A stretch of DNA of 64,000 bases, taken from positions 2,160,449 through 2,224,448 of the forward strand of contig NC_026740.1 in NCBI RefSeq assembly GCF_000210295.1, in the 5' to 3' direction. The notes beneath the pieces were generated by a model. That model ran no database searches and was not told where the DNA came from. It was given only the letters and a program-made list of their open reading frames with translations. Positions 10,701 to 19,768 of the stretch are shown here, one piece after another; position 1 is the first letter of the stretch; each line of letters begins with the position of its first letter. The DNA is from Trypanosoma brucei gambiense DAL972. Its lineage: Eukaryota > Euglenozoa > Kinetoplastea > Trypanosomatida > Trypanosomatidae. Both the position numbers and the translations under genes were made by a program.

Positions 10701-11335
10701 TTCCTCTTCAGCCTTGAAACGAGCTTCCTCTTCAGCCTTGAGACGAGCTTCCTCTTCAGCCTTGAGTCTCGCCTCTTCTTCAGCTTTGAGTCTCGCCTCT
10801 TCTTCAGCTCTGAGTTTCGCCTCTTCTTCAGCTTTGAGTCTCGCCTCTTCTTCAGCTCTGAGTCTCGCCTCTTCTTCAGCTTTGAGTCTCGCCTCTTCTT
10901 CAGCTTTGAGTCTCGCCTCTTCTTCAGCTTTGAGTCTCGCCTCTTCTTCAGCTTTGAGACGAGCCTCTTCTTCAGCTCTGAGTTTCGCCTCTTCTTCAGC
11001 TCTGAGTCTCGCCTCTTCTTCAGCTTTGATTCGTGCCTCTTCTTCAGCTTTGAGTTTCGCCTCTTCTTCAGCTTTGAGTCTCGCCTCTTCTTCAGCTCTG
11101 AGTTTCGCCTCTTCTTCAGCTTTTATTCGTGCCTCTTCTTCAGCTTTGAGTTTCGCCTCTTCTTCAGCTCTGATTCGTGCCTCTTCTTCAGCTTTGATTC
11201 GTGCCTCTTCTTCAGCTCTGAGTTTCGCCTCTTCTTCAGCTTTGAGTTTCGCCTCTTCTTCAGCTCTGAGTCTCGCCTCTTCTTCAGCCTTGACACGAGC
11301 TTCTTCTTCAGCTCTGAGTCTCGCCTCTTCTTCAA
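6845..11335. repeat. 27-bp tandem coding repeat array with interspersed constant modules
   Basis: The basic unit is 27 bp (9 codons, A-R-x-K-A-E-E-E-E register), repeated through about 4.5 kb. Eight near-identical copies of a module of about 150 bp interrupt it, recognisable on the plus strand by the segment around 6769, 7087, 7741, 8252, 8740, 8940, 9960 and 10450. Two synonymous dialects of the unit exist: one using cagccttgagacgagcttc and one using cagctttgagtctcgcctc on the plus strand. The second dialect is confined to blocks at about 9257-9777 and 10760-11335, which share the same internal order at an offset of 1506 bp. Confidence 0.95.
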
Positions 11336-12626
11336 GAGATGGAGCGTGTTGAGAGGCGTGAATCGTAATTTCCTTTTGTTTTGTGCATGCGTGCTGTGCT
11401 GTGGGGTAGTTTGTTTCAATCCGTGAGGTAGTGTGAGTTTGTTTTCGTTCGATTTCCGTTCGATCGCTAAAATTTTGGCTTTGTGTTTTAGAGCTGTAAC
11501 TTTTTTCTTCAAAATGTTTTGTTGGTTCGTGTGTTTCTTTTGCTTGTATAGCGAGGGTTTGTGTTGCTTTGTTTTCTGTTGGTGCCGGGTTTGTGTTTTG
11601 TATACGTTGAGTATGTCTTGTGATTGTCGTTCTTTCACCAGCTGGTTGTCGCGTTATGAGCGAGATGGTGTTGAAAGCAGACGGAGCTTCTGTATTGATA
11701 TTGTTGTGGTTGTTACTTTTGTAGTGTTTGTGTGCTTGTTCATCGTACTTGTTGTGCCGCTGCTCGTGGATTACTTTTTTCTGTGTGTCTTGTATTATAC
11801 TTGATGAAAAGCAGTGACTTGTCTCTAGGTTATTACCATTCCCTGTACTTCGAGGTGGGCACCATGGGTCTGTGAATAGTTTGTTGCTTTGCTGTGACAA
11901 CTGCACCGACTCTCTTGCTTTGTCTGCTTGTTGCAGCCCGTGGGGACCACTTACTTTTCCTGCTGATGTTGGTTGGTGGTGCAGATGTGCGCTCACATGT
12001 TGTGCTGATAGCAAGACTAGTATTTTTTCCTCTCGGAAGGCGGCTGCAATGATAAGACGCTTCTTCTCGTACTTGTGAACTATCTCGCGGCGGGTGTGTG
12101 CTTCAGCTAAGACGACTGCGAACATCGCGGATGAGTGTTTTCGTGTCTCATAATCGTCGGAAAGCAGTGATGTTGGAGGCCTTGTGACAGAATCCCCCCT
12201 TTTTTTGTATTCCTTCGAGGACCGCGTACCCGCTATGGGTTGCTGTTCTGACACAAAACCTGGACCTAGTTGACATCCAGTGTATGCCCGCAGTGCCGGT
12301 TGTGTGGTCTCCGTTTGGACGTCATGGCTGCTACTCCGATGGGGCTGTTGAGCGGTCGTGGTTTTGGTGTCCCGCTTCCTCTTTGAACTAGATATTGGTT
12401 CTTCAGCCGCAGCGGCACATGTCCTATCGTGGTTTCCAAGGAACGCTTTCTGCGCCTCCCTTAATCTATGAATCTCTTCTTTTAGTCCATTAAGCTCCAC
12501 ACGGCTTCCTCCTTCTTTTTTGAGGCGCCTAAACTCTTCTATGAGCCACCCAGTCCGCTGTATATCTTCCAAGACCGCCAACGCATTAATGTGCACGACC
12601 GCCTTATCGCGGTGGGGTGGTGGCAT
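7686..12626 (-). CDS. Giant coiled-coil repeat protein, N-terminal part
   Basis: Starts at ATG 12626 and runs 1646 codons before a stop created by a 1-nt deletion. Residues 1-65 form a heptad-rich helix (LEDIQRTGWLIEEFRRLKKEG and following). Residues 65-430 are low-complexity and rich in Thr, Gln, His and Lys. From about residue 430 the chain is almost wholly 9-residue repeats (EARLKAEEE, with F, I or a second K/R replacing L and K) interrupted by six copies of a constant module of about 50 residues beginning VTLLEGKEHIIDRV and ending SRHIASARAMEDARLEAEEE. With the downstream part the protein would be about 2.4 thousand residues. There is no signal peptide or membrane segment, suggesting a cytoskeletal or flagellar-attachment structural protein (inference). 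The sense strand is one of two stop-free strands in the repeat, which is a by-product of the repeat sequence. Confidence 0.8.
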   Translation of the reverse strand: MPPPHRDKAVVHINALAVLEDIQRTGWLIEEFRRLKKEGGSRVELNGLKEEIHRLREAQKAFLGNHDRTCAAAAEEPISSSKRKRDTKTTTAQQPHRSSSHDVQTETTQPALRAYTGCQLGPGFVSEQQPIAGTRSSKEYKKRGDSVTRPPTSLLSDDYETRKHSSAMFAVVLAEAHTRREIVHKYEKKRLIIAAAFREEKILVLLSAQHVSAHLHHQPTSAGKVSGPHGLQQADKARESVQLSQQSNKLFTDPWCPPRSTGNGNNLETSHCFSSSIIQDTQKKVIHEQRHNKYDEQAHKHYKSNNHNNINTEAPSAFNTISLITRQPAGERTTITRHTQRIQNTNPAPTENKATQTLAIQAKETHEPTKHFEEKSYSSKTQSQNFSDRTEIERKQTHTTSRIETNYPTAQHACTKQKEITIHASQHAPSLEEEARLRAEEEARVKAEEEARLRAEEEAKLKAEEEAKLRAEEEARIKAEEEARIRAEEEAKLKAEEEARIKAEEEAKLRAEEEARLKAEEEAKLKAEEEARIKAEEEARLRAEEEAKLRAEEEARLKAEEEARLKAEEEARLKAEEEARLKAEEEARLRAEEEARLKAEEEAKLRAEEEARLKAEEEARLKAEEEARLKAEEEARFKAEEEARFKAEEEARLKAEEEARFKAEEEARFKAEEEARLKAEEEARLKAEEEARLKAEEEAVTLLEGKEHIIDRVRALSDDIIRQSLNDAFSRHIASARAMEDARLEAEEESRLKAEEEARFKAEEEARLKAEEEARFKAEEEARLKAEEEARLKAEEEARFKAEEEARFKAEEEARFKAEEEARLKAEEEARFKAEEEARLKAEEEARLKAEEEARFKAEEEAVTLLEGKEHIIDRVRALSDDIIRQSLNDAFSRHIASARAMEDARLEAEEESRLKAEKEARFKAEEEARLKAEEEARLKAEEEARFKAEEEARIRAEEEARLKAEEEAKLRAEEEARIKAEEEARIRAEEEAKLKAEEEARIKAEEEAKLRAEEEARLKAEEEAKLKAEEEARIKAEEEARLRAEEEARLKAEEEARLKAEEEARLKAEEEARLKAEEEARLKAEEEARLRAEEEARLKAEEEARLRAEEEARLKAEEEARLKAEEEARLKAEEEARFKAEEEARFKAEEEARLKAEEEARFKAEEEARFKAEEEARLKAEEEARLKAEEEARLKAEEEAVTLLEGKEHIIDRVRALSDDIIRQSLNDAFSRHIASARAMEDARLEAEEESRFKAEEEARLKAEEEAVTLLEGKEHIIDRVRALSDDIIRQSLNDAFSRHIASARAMEDARLEAEEESRLKAEKEARFKAEEEARLKAEEEARFKAEEEARLKAEEEARLKAEEEARLKAEEEARFKAEEEARFKAEEEARFKAEEEARLKAEEEARFKAEEEARFKAEEEARFKAEEEAVTLLEGKEHIIDRVRALSDDIIRQSLNDAFSRHIASARAMEDARLEAEEEARLKAEEEARFKAEEEARFKAEEEARLKAEEEARFKAEEEARFKAEEEARLKAEEEARFKAEEEARLKAEEEARLKAEEEARFKAEEEARLKAEEEARLKAEEEARLKAEEEARLKAEEEAVTLLEGKEHIIDRVRALSDDIIRQALMMPSHGILPVRVQWKTPV

Positions 12627-13809
12627 GCTAGACGAACGATCCCCGTTACTACTTACTAATGGAAAGGAAGCTACCCGCTACTGTATAGAGGAGGGGATGC
12701 TTTCCCGGTGCATACACATGCGACGAAGAAAAAAAGAGAGTGTCGTCATGGGCCGAAACGCGTAGGCGAACCAATGGCAGTTAATACCAATATAAGTACG
12801 CGGCTCGCTCGCAAGGATCTGAAGGCATATAGTAGTGTGGGATGTAGCGAACCCTGAAGCAGCTGATCGAACTGGGAGTGAGGAAAGGAAACATAAAAGG
12901 TACGGGACATTTGTGTCGTGGGGGTTTGTTCGTGCACGCATGCAAGCACTTTCTTTCCGCCCCCTAACAGGAAGCACAGTCAAAGAAGAAGTGTTTGAAA
13001 GAACGCACGCTCCCCCCCCCCCCCCACCACATCTATAGATGATGGACCGAGCCTGACCCAAGTCAATTTCAACAAAGAGAGATATGCCGGATGGCGCAGA
13101 GTACCATACATTCACGGTGCTTACGGTGTGCCAAAGAATGCTTGTATCTCCACATAGATACACGCGCGCCCGCGCACTCGGTCAGCGGAACCGCAAAGTT
13201 GGTCCGCACGCAATAAAGAGCTATTTCACTCGCATCCCTTTTTTGCAGATTCCCAAGTCCTTTTAACCACCTCACGCCTCCCCATTTACCTTTTCTTTCT
13301 CCTCGTTTATCCTCCCACCTAACGCTTACAATGATAAGTTCGATACCCAATCCATTCGGTAACACCCAGCAAATGACAGCAAGGTGCGACTTACTTAACA
13401 GCGACACTTCACCTGTTACAGTTACTTGTTTCATTTTTTTCAGCTGGCGGAAGCCAAGATAAGGCTAAATCTCATACGATCACAATGCTTAGCACGAATC
13501 CAGGCTCTCAGCAACTCACGTACAAAGTATTAGTCAACAGGGAATGTTGCCATGCAAGCCGCAACGCTGTCGAGTATCCTTCCCCCAGACACTCTAACGC
13601 GAATCTGTGCGCAGCCTGTGCTAGCGGTAAAAGCAATGGGGGGGGAGCAGTAACACAGCAACATTTCCTACAAATTAAATGAACAGTGACGACCTGTCAA
13701 AGCGCTTCCGCAAGGGCCCAAGCTACAAAAAAATATGGGTTCACAAGTTAAACTACTAACGTACTATAACAAATCTCCGACAAGAATGGTGCCCACCCAA
13801 GAGGTAGAT
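12627..13809. other. Intergenic region with C14 tract
   Basis: About 1.2 kb between the oxidoreductase and repeat-protein genes. It contains 14 C at 13012-13025 (G on the sense strand). A minus-strand open frame at 13069-13434 (121 codons) has no domain and mixed composition; I do not call it a gene. Confidence 0.55.
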
Positions 13810-14817
13810 TTACTTCTTGACAACAACAATACCCTTTGTCCCTCCGTGAACAAAACATTCGTCCCACACGTCTGGCATCTTCTCCAAAGAAGGCGCCACG
13901 ACCGTCGGGTACTTGAACCCCACAGAAGACAGTTGCTGCAAAACAACCTCCAGTTGTGTTTGCCGCTCTTCATATGAAAGTGACGCTAGATATGATGGAA
14001 GAAGGAACCCCTCCATTGTTACCTCGTTAAAGATTATGTTGGACCCGGAGATCATCAGTCCCACACCGCTTTGTGCACCGTAAGACACTGCGTGACCCCC
14101 TTTCCCAAGAAGCCCGAGAAACGTATCGAAGTGCCGGCCACCAATGGCGTTGAGGTACAGTGCTGCAGCGGAACCACCCAGTGCTTGACGCATCGCTCGG
14201 GATCCCTTTCCATTGTACTCGAATACCTCGCTGCCGTATTCGGCATGGCGTTGTTTTGCCTTGTCGAACCGCTCACCTGGGGTACTGGCCGTCAGAACTC
14301 GGAAACCGAGGAGTTTACCCAAAGCTGCCACGGCAAGGGATGTAGCACTGCTACCGCCGTTCTGCACGATGACTTGTCCCTTACGTAAAGATGTAAAACC
14401 ATTGACGAGGCGATGTGCAGTTATGTAGTTAGAAGCGTTCACCGCAAGTGGAATGTATTTGGAATCGATTTTATGTACGGAGTTGCAAGGCACAGCAACT
14501 CGCGTTGCCCATAACCCATTCAGCGGCGCTACCCAAACTGTGTCCCCTTCCTTTATAACACTGGAGCCGTTGTTGGCGACCACTACACCAACACCCTCAG
14601 AGCCACCTACCCTTGGGAAGGAAGGGAGTTGCAGCCGACGTCGACCCAGCACACTGCCATTCACCACCGCCGCGTCTACACGGTGAAGCGGTGCTTGTAA
14701 CACATCAACTACTACTTCGTTCCCTTTTGGAACAATTTCCATGGTCTCGTACTTCAAGACATGGGCGATCGGTCCACACCGAGTATACAGCCACGCCTTC
14801 GAAGACAGCTTCGACAT
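13810..14817 (-). CDS. MDR-family NAD(P)H oxidoreductase, mitochondrial enoyl reductase (MECR/ETR1)-like
   Basis: 335 residues from ATG 14817. It is a medium-chain dehydrogenase/reductase without zinc ligands, close in layout to 2-enoyl thioester reductases of mitochondrial type II fatty acid synthesis. Visible features: GroES-like N-terminal domain to about residue 120 with the GGSEGVG turn at 71-77; GDTVWVAPLNGLWAT at 91-105, matching the MECR pattern; the VNASNYITAHRLV segment at 126-138, corresponding to the conserved N-P-x-T-A-Y-R region; and a Rossmann nucleotide-binding fold from about 145 (VIVQNGGSSATSLAV). The catalytic tyrosine that MECR places before the GG-EG turn is not obvious here, where Arg residues 59-61 lie, so activity as an enoyl reductase is uncertain. 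It could be another quinone-oxidoreductase-like enzyme. The N-terminus is only weakly presequence-like. Confidence 0.75.
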   Translation of the reverse strand: MSKLSSKAWLYTRCGPIAHVLKYETMEIVPKGNEVVVDVLQAPLHRVDAAVVNGSVLGRRRLQLPSFPRVGGSEGVGVVVANNGSSVIKEGDTVWVAPLNGLWATRVAVPCNSVHKIDSKYIPLAVNASNYITAHRLVNGFTSLRKGQVIVQNGGSSATSLAVAALGKLLGFRVLTASTPGERFDKAKQRHAEYGSEVFEYNGKGSRAMRQALGGSAAALYLNAIGGRHFDTFLGLLGKGGHAVSYGAQSGVGLMISGSNIIFNEVTMEGFLLPSYLASLSYEERQTQLEVVLQQLSSVGFKYPTVVAPSLEKMPDVWDECFVHGGTKGIVVVKK

Positions 14818-15265
14818 TCAAAACTTAAGTTCAAGTGAGTATGATATTAAGAAAAAATAAACGGCAAGATGTGAGAAAAGTGCAAATAAGGCACATCAGT
14901 GGTCGTCACTAAAAATCCGTTCTTGACAATCGGCAACGTTACCTCCCTAGGGGCAAAAGCGGTGACCGCGGTTGTAGTGAGCATCGAAGCCGACAGAGCG
15001 AAACGCACTTCTCTACTGTTCAGAGGTAAGTACACGAAACAACAACAACCACCAAACACACTGCCTCCCGCGATATATATTCCACCATATGATCAAAGAA
15101 TGTTAACGCCTTACTAACCATAAAGAAAGGACCGTCCATGTGCTCATCCGGTCCGTAACCAAAAACCACCACGTGTACAATTCTCTGGAGTTTTATACCT
15201 AAAAGTGAAAATAAAAGTGCTACCGGAGGCTAACCTCATTCACTAACAAAGACCTGCTAGCTAAA
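14818..15265. other. Intergenic region, ATP synthase alpha to oxidoreductase
   Basis: About 450 bp holding the ATP synthase alpha 3'UTR and the oxidoreductase leader. No additional gene is seen. Confidence 0.6.
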
Positions 15266-17020
15266 CTACACTGCCCGCTTACAAGAGTAGAGTAGGTTTT
15301 TCAGTGCTTTCACATCCTTCTCGCTCTTGATGGCATTCATTTTCGACTGGTAATGCTGCAGAAACAGGTGGGTATGTTGTTTCAACATTTCTTCAAGCTC
15401 CCCGTGCAAGATTGGACTATTCAAAGTGAAGAAGCGGATCAGGTAGTTCAGCTCCTGTACATACATGTAGAAGAACTTATTCTTCGCAGTACCGTACATG
15501 ATTCCCAGATCCCTGTGGACAAGCAGGTACTCGTAGAACTTTACGTACTGAACCTTCACGTCGTCCAAGTAACCATTCAGACACGCGTACAGAGACACAA
15601 TTGCATTCATGAAATACGAGGGCTGTTTCTGGTTGAACAGCGCGACGAATCGGGCACCGCGGATCATGGGGATCGTTTGTACCTGCTGGCCGCCCACCGA
15701 GTCGGCGGCGAGCTTGCGGTACTCCGCAAGAATCCCCTTCAGCTTTCCGGCAACTCCTTTCATCGCCGCGTTCTGCGCGGAGGAGCCCACACGTGACACA
15801 GATAAACCGATGTTCACTGCAGGACGCTGGCCACCAGTAAACAGTTTCGTATCGAGGTAGATTTGACCGTCAGTAATGGAAATTACATTCGTCACAATAT
15901 ACGCAGTCACGTCGTTAGACAGCGTCTCCACAATGGGAAGCGCTGTCACGGAGCCACCACCCTTTCCAGGGGAAAGCATAGCCGCGCGTTCCAGGAGCCG
16001 TGAATGCAGGTAGAAGACATCACCCGGATATGCCTCACGGCCCGGTGGACGACGAAGGAGCAGCGAAATCTGACGGTATGCGACAGCCTGTTTAGAGAGA
16101 TCATCATACACGCAGAGACAGTGGCGACCACGGTTCATGAAGTACTCGCCCATCGTGACGCCAGCGTACGGAGCCAGGTACTGGAGACCAGCAGGTTCTG
16201 CAGCCGTGGCAGCCATTACAGTTGTGTACCGCAGTGCACCGTATGACTGCAGAAGGCGATGAATGCGCGCGACGTTCGAGCACCGTTGCCCAATCGAGAC
16301 GTAAATGGAAATGACCGCATTCTTGGATAAAATCTGTTGGTTGATACGCACCTGGTTGATAATGGTCGAGACAGCGATGGAGGTCTTGCCCGTCTGGCGG
16401 TCGCCCACAATTAATTCACGTTGACCACGGCCAATCGGAATCATGGTGTCGACAGCTTTGAAACCGGTTAACAGATTATAGTTCACAGGCGAGCGGGACA
16501 CAATATTGGGTGCACCAGTGTCTACTTTACCCAACGTGCTGTCCAGCAGGCGGCGACTGCGGGTAACGAGCCCCACCGGAACCTCGTGGCCGAGTGGGTT
16601 CACGACCTTCCCCAGCACACCGGCTCCCACAGGAATGTGCAGTAGCTGACCTGTTGCCATTACCTTCTGACCAGACTGCACTTCCGTTATATTGTCCATC
16701 AGAATGATACCGATACGGCCATCTTTCTCCAGGTTGAATACCAATCCAGCGGCAAATGTTGTGGGGCTCACCTGAATCTGGATGATGGTGTTGTACGCCA
16801 CACCGGGATTCCCAGGCGCGGGGATTAGAGTGGCAATGGTGCCATCGATCGAGTGAACATAGCCAATCATCTCAGTTGTTTTAAAGAATGACTTCTGAGC
16901 AGAAGATGTGCTGCTTGTGGTGCTGGCACCTGCCGGTGCCGTTGCTGCGCTCGCTAGGGGGCAGGCCAGGGCACAGCGTGACGCCAACCCGGAGGCAAAC
17001 TTGGAACCAAAGCGACGCAT
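15266..17020 (-). CDS. Mitochondrial F1-ATP synthase alpha subunit
   Basis: 584 residues from ATG 17020. It forms the non-catalytic alpha subunit of the F1 hexamer in the mitochondrial ATP synthase, which makes ATP in procyclic cells and runs in reverse to maintain membrane potential in bloodstream forms. Seen here: an N-terminal presequence of about 25-45 residues rich in Arg, Ser and Ala; beta-barrel domain to about 140; Walker A GDRQTGKT at 206-213; and the alpha-specific PAVNIGLSVSRVGSSAQ region followed by the C-terminal helical domain. A dibasic loop RSRRLLDSTLG at 154-164 lies where the T. brucei alpha subunit is known to be cut into two fragments. A minus-strand splice acceptor (TTTTCCTAG, AG at 17059-17060) gives a 5'UTR of about 38 nt. 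I recall two tandem copies in the reference genome; only one is present here. Confidence 0.97.
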   Translation of the reverse strand: MRRFGSKFASGLASRCALACPLASAATAPAGASTTSSTSSAQKSFFKTTEMIGYVHSIDGTIATLIPAPGNPGVAYNTIIQIQVSPTTFAAGLVFNLEKDGRIGIILMDNITEVQSGQKVMATGQLLHIPVGAGVLGKVVNPLGHEVPVGLVTRSRRLLDSTLGKVDTGAPNIVSRSPVNYNLLTGFKAVDTMIPIGRGQRELIVGDRQTGKTSIAVSTIINQVRINQQILSKNAVISIYVSIGQRCSNVARIHRLLQSYGALRYTTVMAATAAEPAGLQYLAPYAGVTMGEYFMNRGRHCLCVYDDLSKQAVAYRQISLLLRRPPGREAYPGDVFYLHSRLLERAAMLSPGKGGGSVTALPIVETLSNDVTAYIVTNVISITDGQIYLDTKLFTGGQRPAVNIGLSVSRVGSSAQNAAMKGVAGKLKGILAEYRKLAADSVGGQQVQTIPMIRGARFVALFNQKQPSYFMNAIVSLYACLNGYLDDVKVQYVKFYEYLLVHRDLGIMYGTAKNKFFYMYVQELNYLIRFFTLNSPILHGELEEMLKQHTHLFLQHYQSKMNAIKSEKDVKALKNLLYSCKRAV

Positions 17021-17403
17021 ACTTTGTGCAGGTGGTGTTGCTTAGATGACTTGGGACCCTAGGAAAAGTGTTAGAAATGAAAATATTATTTTAAAAATGA
17101 TTTTGGTAGACATATATCGGCAATACGAGGTGTGTGCATGCTGCCGTTGCAGTTGTAGGCCCATGTTCATATGGGTTTGTATTTTAATACAGCGTGTACG
17201 ATACGTCATACTTTTTTCTCTAACTTTCGGCTCCATTTTGTTCTGTAAATATGTTTTTCAATGCCTTGCATCAATTTACACAAACCGTAAGCCTTTGTAT
17301 TATTGCTTCCAAAACTTTTACCCCCACCACACAACAGGGCAGTAGTCACCACAAACGCTAAGAAATGCGTGTTCCCGTAATGTTTGGTCCATCAAACATC
17401 AAT
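17021..17403. other. Intergenic region upstream of ATP synthase alpha
   Basis: About 380 bp, AT-rich, containing the predicted splice acceptor listed separately and presumably the 3'UTR of the gene ending at 17404. No other gene seen. Confidence 0.6.
17059..17060 (-). promoter_or_regulatory. Predicted spliced-leader acceptor AG for ATP synthase alpha
   Basis: On the minus strand a pyrimidine-rich stretch of about 25 nt ending CTTTTCCTAG precedes the ATG by about 38 nt. Pyrimidine tract followed by the first AG is the usual trans-splice acceptor in trypanosomes. Predicted from sequence only. Confidence 0.55.
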
Positions 17404-17823
17404 TTACAAAACACCACGTCTGTGGTTTGGCTGCCAGTTTGCTTCAATTTCTTGAGCGAATGGAGAGCCGGGCTCCAGTGGAGGGAAAACGGAACGACGT
17501 CCCACTACGGTACACAGAAGAAATAGAAACAAACATTTCGTGATTGCACGGAGATAAAGAACGACGTCCTTTGTCTCCGTTGCAGCTAAGGAAAGCCGCC
17601 CCCCTCTTATGTACGACAGCTCACCGGAGAGCCTTCTCCAACGGTAAGGAAGGAGTGCCCTTTGATATGACCAGTACTCACGCCAAACACTTGCACAGAG
17701 ATCCTCACCCGAGCGGTAATGCTCTTCAACATGACGCTTTAACGGCTCATTCATGCGATCGATCCTCTTGCTCATGGATGTCGCGAGTGCGGTAAGTGGT
17801 CTTGTAAGAGCTTTTCGTGACAT
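17404..17823 (-). CDS. Small single-span membrane protein, unidentified
   Basis: 139 residues from ATG 17823. The first 60 residues are basic, carry an amphipathic helix-like run (KALTRPLTALATSMSKRI) and could target a mitochondrion. Residues 60-80 are rich in Arg, Trp and Tyr. One hydrophobic segment at about 86-107 (VVLYLRAITKCLFLFLLCTVVG) could span a membrane, and the tail is polar. The gene sits directly upstream of ATP synthase alpha on the same strand with room for normal intergenic signals. Composition and position support a real gene; small mitochondrial inner-membrane proteins of trypanosomes, including respiratory-complex subunits, have this look, but I do not recognise the family and give no function. 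Confidence 0.6.
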   Translation of the reverse strand: MSRKALTRPLTALATSMSKRIDRMNEPLKRHVEEHYRSGEDLCASVWREYWSYQRALLPYRWRRLSGELSYIRGGRLSLAATETKDVVLYLRAITKCLFLFLLCTVVGRRSVFPPLEPGSPFAQEIEANWQPNHRRGVL

Positions 17824-19768
17824 TATGCTGGTCGTGTGGTTATGCTGTTATGTGCGTGTTCCTTCTGTGTCACAGCGACACCAAAGGTTAGGTGAAGTAC
17901 CTCGGAACGAATGTCGTAGTAGCAAATAGAATCAAGTAACCTTCAAGTCCCTGAAATTGTTCAGGATAGTAATACAACAACTATAACAAAAAAAGAAAGG
18001 AACAAATCCGTTTGCCAAGGGATGTCAACAGAACACCTCCAACACCAGCAACAGTAAAGCAGATTGAAGGGGACTGGGAAGATGCTAAGGATCAATTGGA
18101 GATGAGGGGGAAGACCGGAGAGCCGCACGGGCGTAGTCCCTGCCCCGCATCTTAGAGAAACAAAACATGTGGCAACGCTTGCACATTGTTGATAGGTATG
18201 AGCATTGGCATCCCGGAAAGTCTCAAACATAAGATGATGAGAAAGGGGGGGAGTGAAAAGAAATTTGAAAAGTGCCTGTGTAGGCTCACATCTACACCAA
18301 GGTAAAGTGGCGGATCACGGTTCTTGAGACGGCCATCAACTCAGCACAACTTACGCGAATAGGCACGAGGGGGAAAGGCTTAAAAGAGAACATCCTCCTC
18401 CTCTCCCACCGCAAACCGAGGGAATTAATTACCACAAATGCGATTCCGCTCCCATCCCTACAGAGAACGAGTTTTTTCACCCCCGCTCGCGCGCACGCAG
18501 GCAAAATAAGCAAACAACTTCATGGTGTGCTGCCGCAAACCACCTGCCGTGATCACAATCATGCTTCGCCTCCGCCCCCCCCCCCCCCAACGGTGACATG
18601 TCCCTGTCAGAGCAACAAACAAACAAGTAAACGATACACTTGAAAATTATTCATAGGGAGTGGTATTGACAATCCAGAAATTTGTCGACTGGTGCTACGC
18701 CGCGTCACAAACTTGACAAACTGCTCTCATCCACACCTGCAGCTTACCGATCTGGTTTACGTGAATGCGGCTTTCCACAATACAAGTACAATGCCGGAAG
18801 GACTTTTCGTAGTAGCTGACAATGCGAAAAAGTTCGTGTGCAACCGAAAAGGGAGAGGACCGAGAGGGACAAGTTCGAGAAAGGAAAAACCGACCTACGC
18901 CCAATCAATAACTTTCACGGCCAGAGGGACGGCGTCACCAGCACGCGGTCGTTACACATGTATAGAAATGTTCCTTTGCGTCACTCATAATATGTCTGGA
19001 CCGTCAATAACAGTGGGACTGTATCCAATTACCCCCACAACAGGTACAATAGAATGAGTAGGTGCCACAAGCAGTGCTTAACAGTTAGAAGGTTTGTATA
19101 CATACCACTGAACAAGTGAATAGGCGCCCCGATGTTCACTTCCCCCCCCCGTGGTTCTCATGAGCCTTTCGCGGGAACGGAGAAGCGAATGCCAGGGACA
19201 ACACCTCCTCCTCCTACGGAGGGAGAAAAAAGCTTGTACCGGAGCAGCACTGAGAACGAATACCCTTTGGAAAACTTGTCACCGCCCCTGCTGCTCAAAG
19301 GGCGCGTCATTTCTGATAGACCGAACGCAACAATACATGTAAATGTCTTCACATGGACTCTTCAACCTCGCCTTTATGTCCTATTTGTTGCAACTGTGTC
19401 CCACACATCGGGGTGTCATCTTCTGACGCCTGAAACCGAGGATGCCCACCACCCCAACCTACGTAAACCAGGGGAAGGACGGGCGTAGATGCAGCTAGCA
19501 TTTCAGCTTCCTTTCCCCATGTAAGCATGTCATGCACTTCCGCCCCCTAATGTCGCCACCTTTTCTTCCAACAAAATCACACATACATACACAGTGTTTG
19601 ATGTGTTACCTTTCTAGAGATGCCACGGTGAGAGTGAAGGCGAGGAGGAGCAGGAACATAATTCAGTGCTGGACGAAAAGGGGGATGTCCACCAGACGCA
19701 CCGCTCACTACGTGTAGTGTGTATGTACTTAAATACGCTTAAGTTACTTAATGTTAAGTAGCGCGCCG
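17824..19768. other. Intergenic region with C14 and C10 tracts
   Basis: Almost 2 kb without a convincing gene. Runs of 14 C at 18575-18588 and 10 C at 19142-19151 stand out (G on the sense strand). Open frames up to 121 codons (for example 18692-19057 plus) show no domain and run against local transcription. Most of this is probably the NOG2 3'UTR and the leader of the small membrane protein gene. Confidence 0.55.

Noticed and set aside
6845..11335. CRISPR-like regular 27-bp repeat
   Set aside because: The units are contiguous and coding, without unique spacers, in a eukaryotic gene.
7759..11352. 1197-codon plus-strand open frame (SSSALRRASSSALKRA type)
   Set aside because: It is the antisense of the 27-bp coding repeat, which lacks stops on both strands. 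It has no unique domain, and the minus strand has the unique N- and C-terminal regions and fits the direction of the gene cluster.
11123..11638. 171-codon minus-strand frame overlapping the repeat gene
   Set aside because: Off-frame reading of the same repeat and its low-complexity upstream part.
13069..13434. 121-codon minus-strand frame between the oxidoreductase and repeat-protein genes
   Set aside because: Correct strand but no domain and no clear splice acceptor; more likely untranslated sequence.
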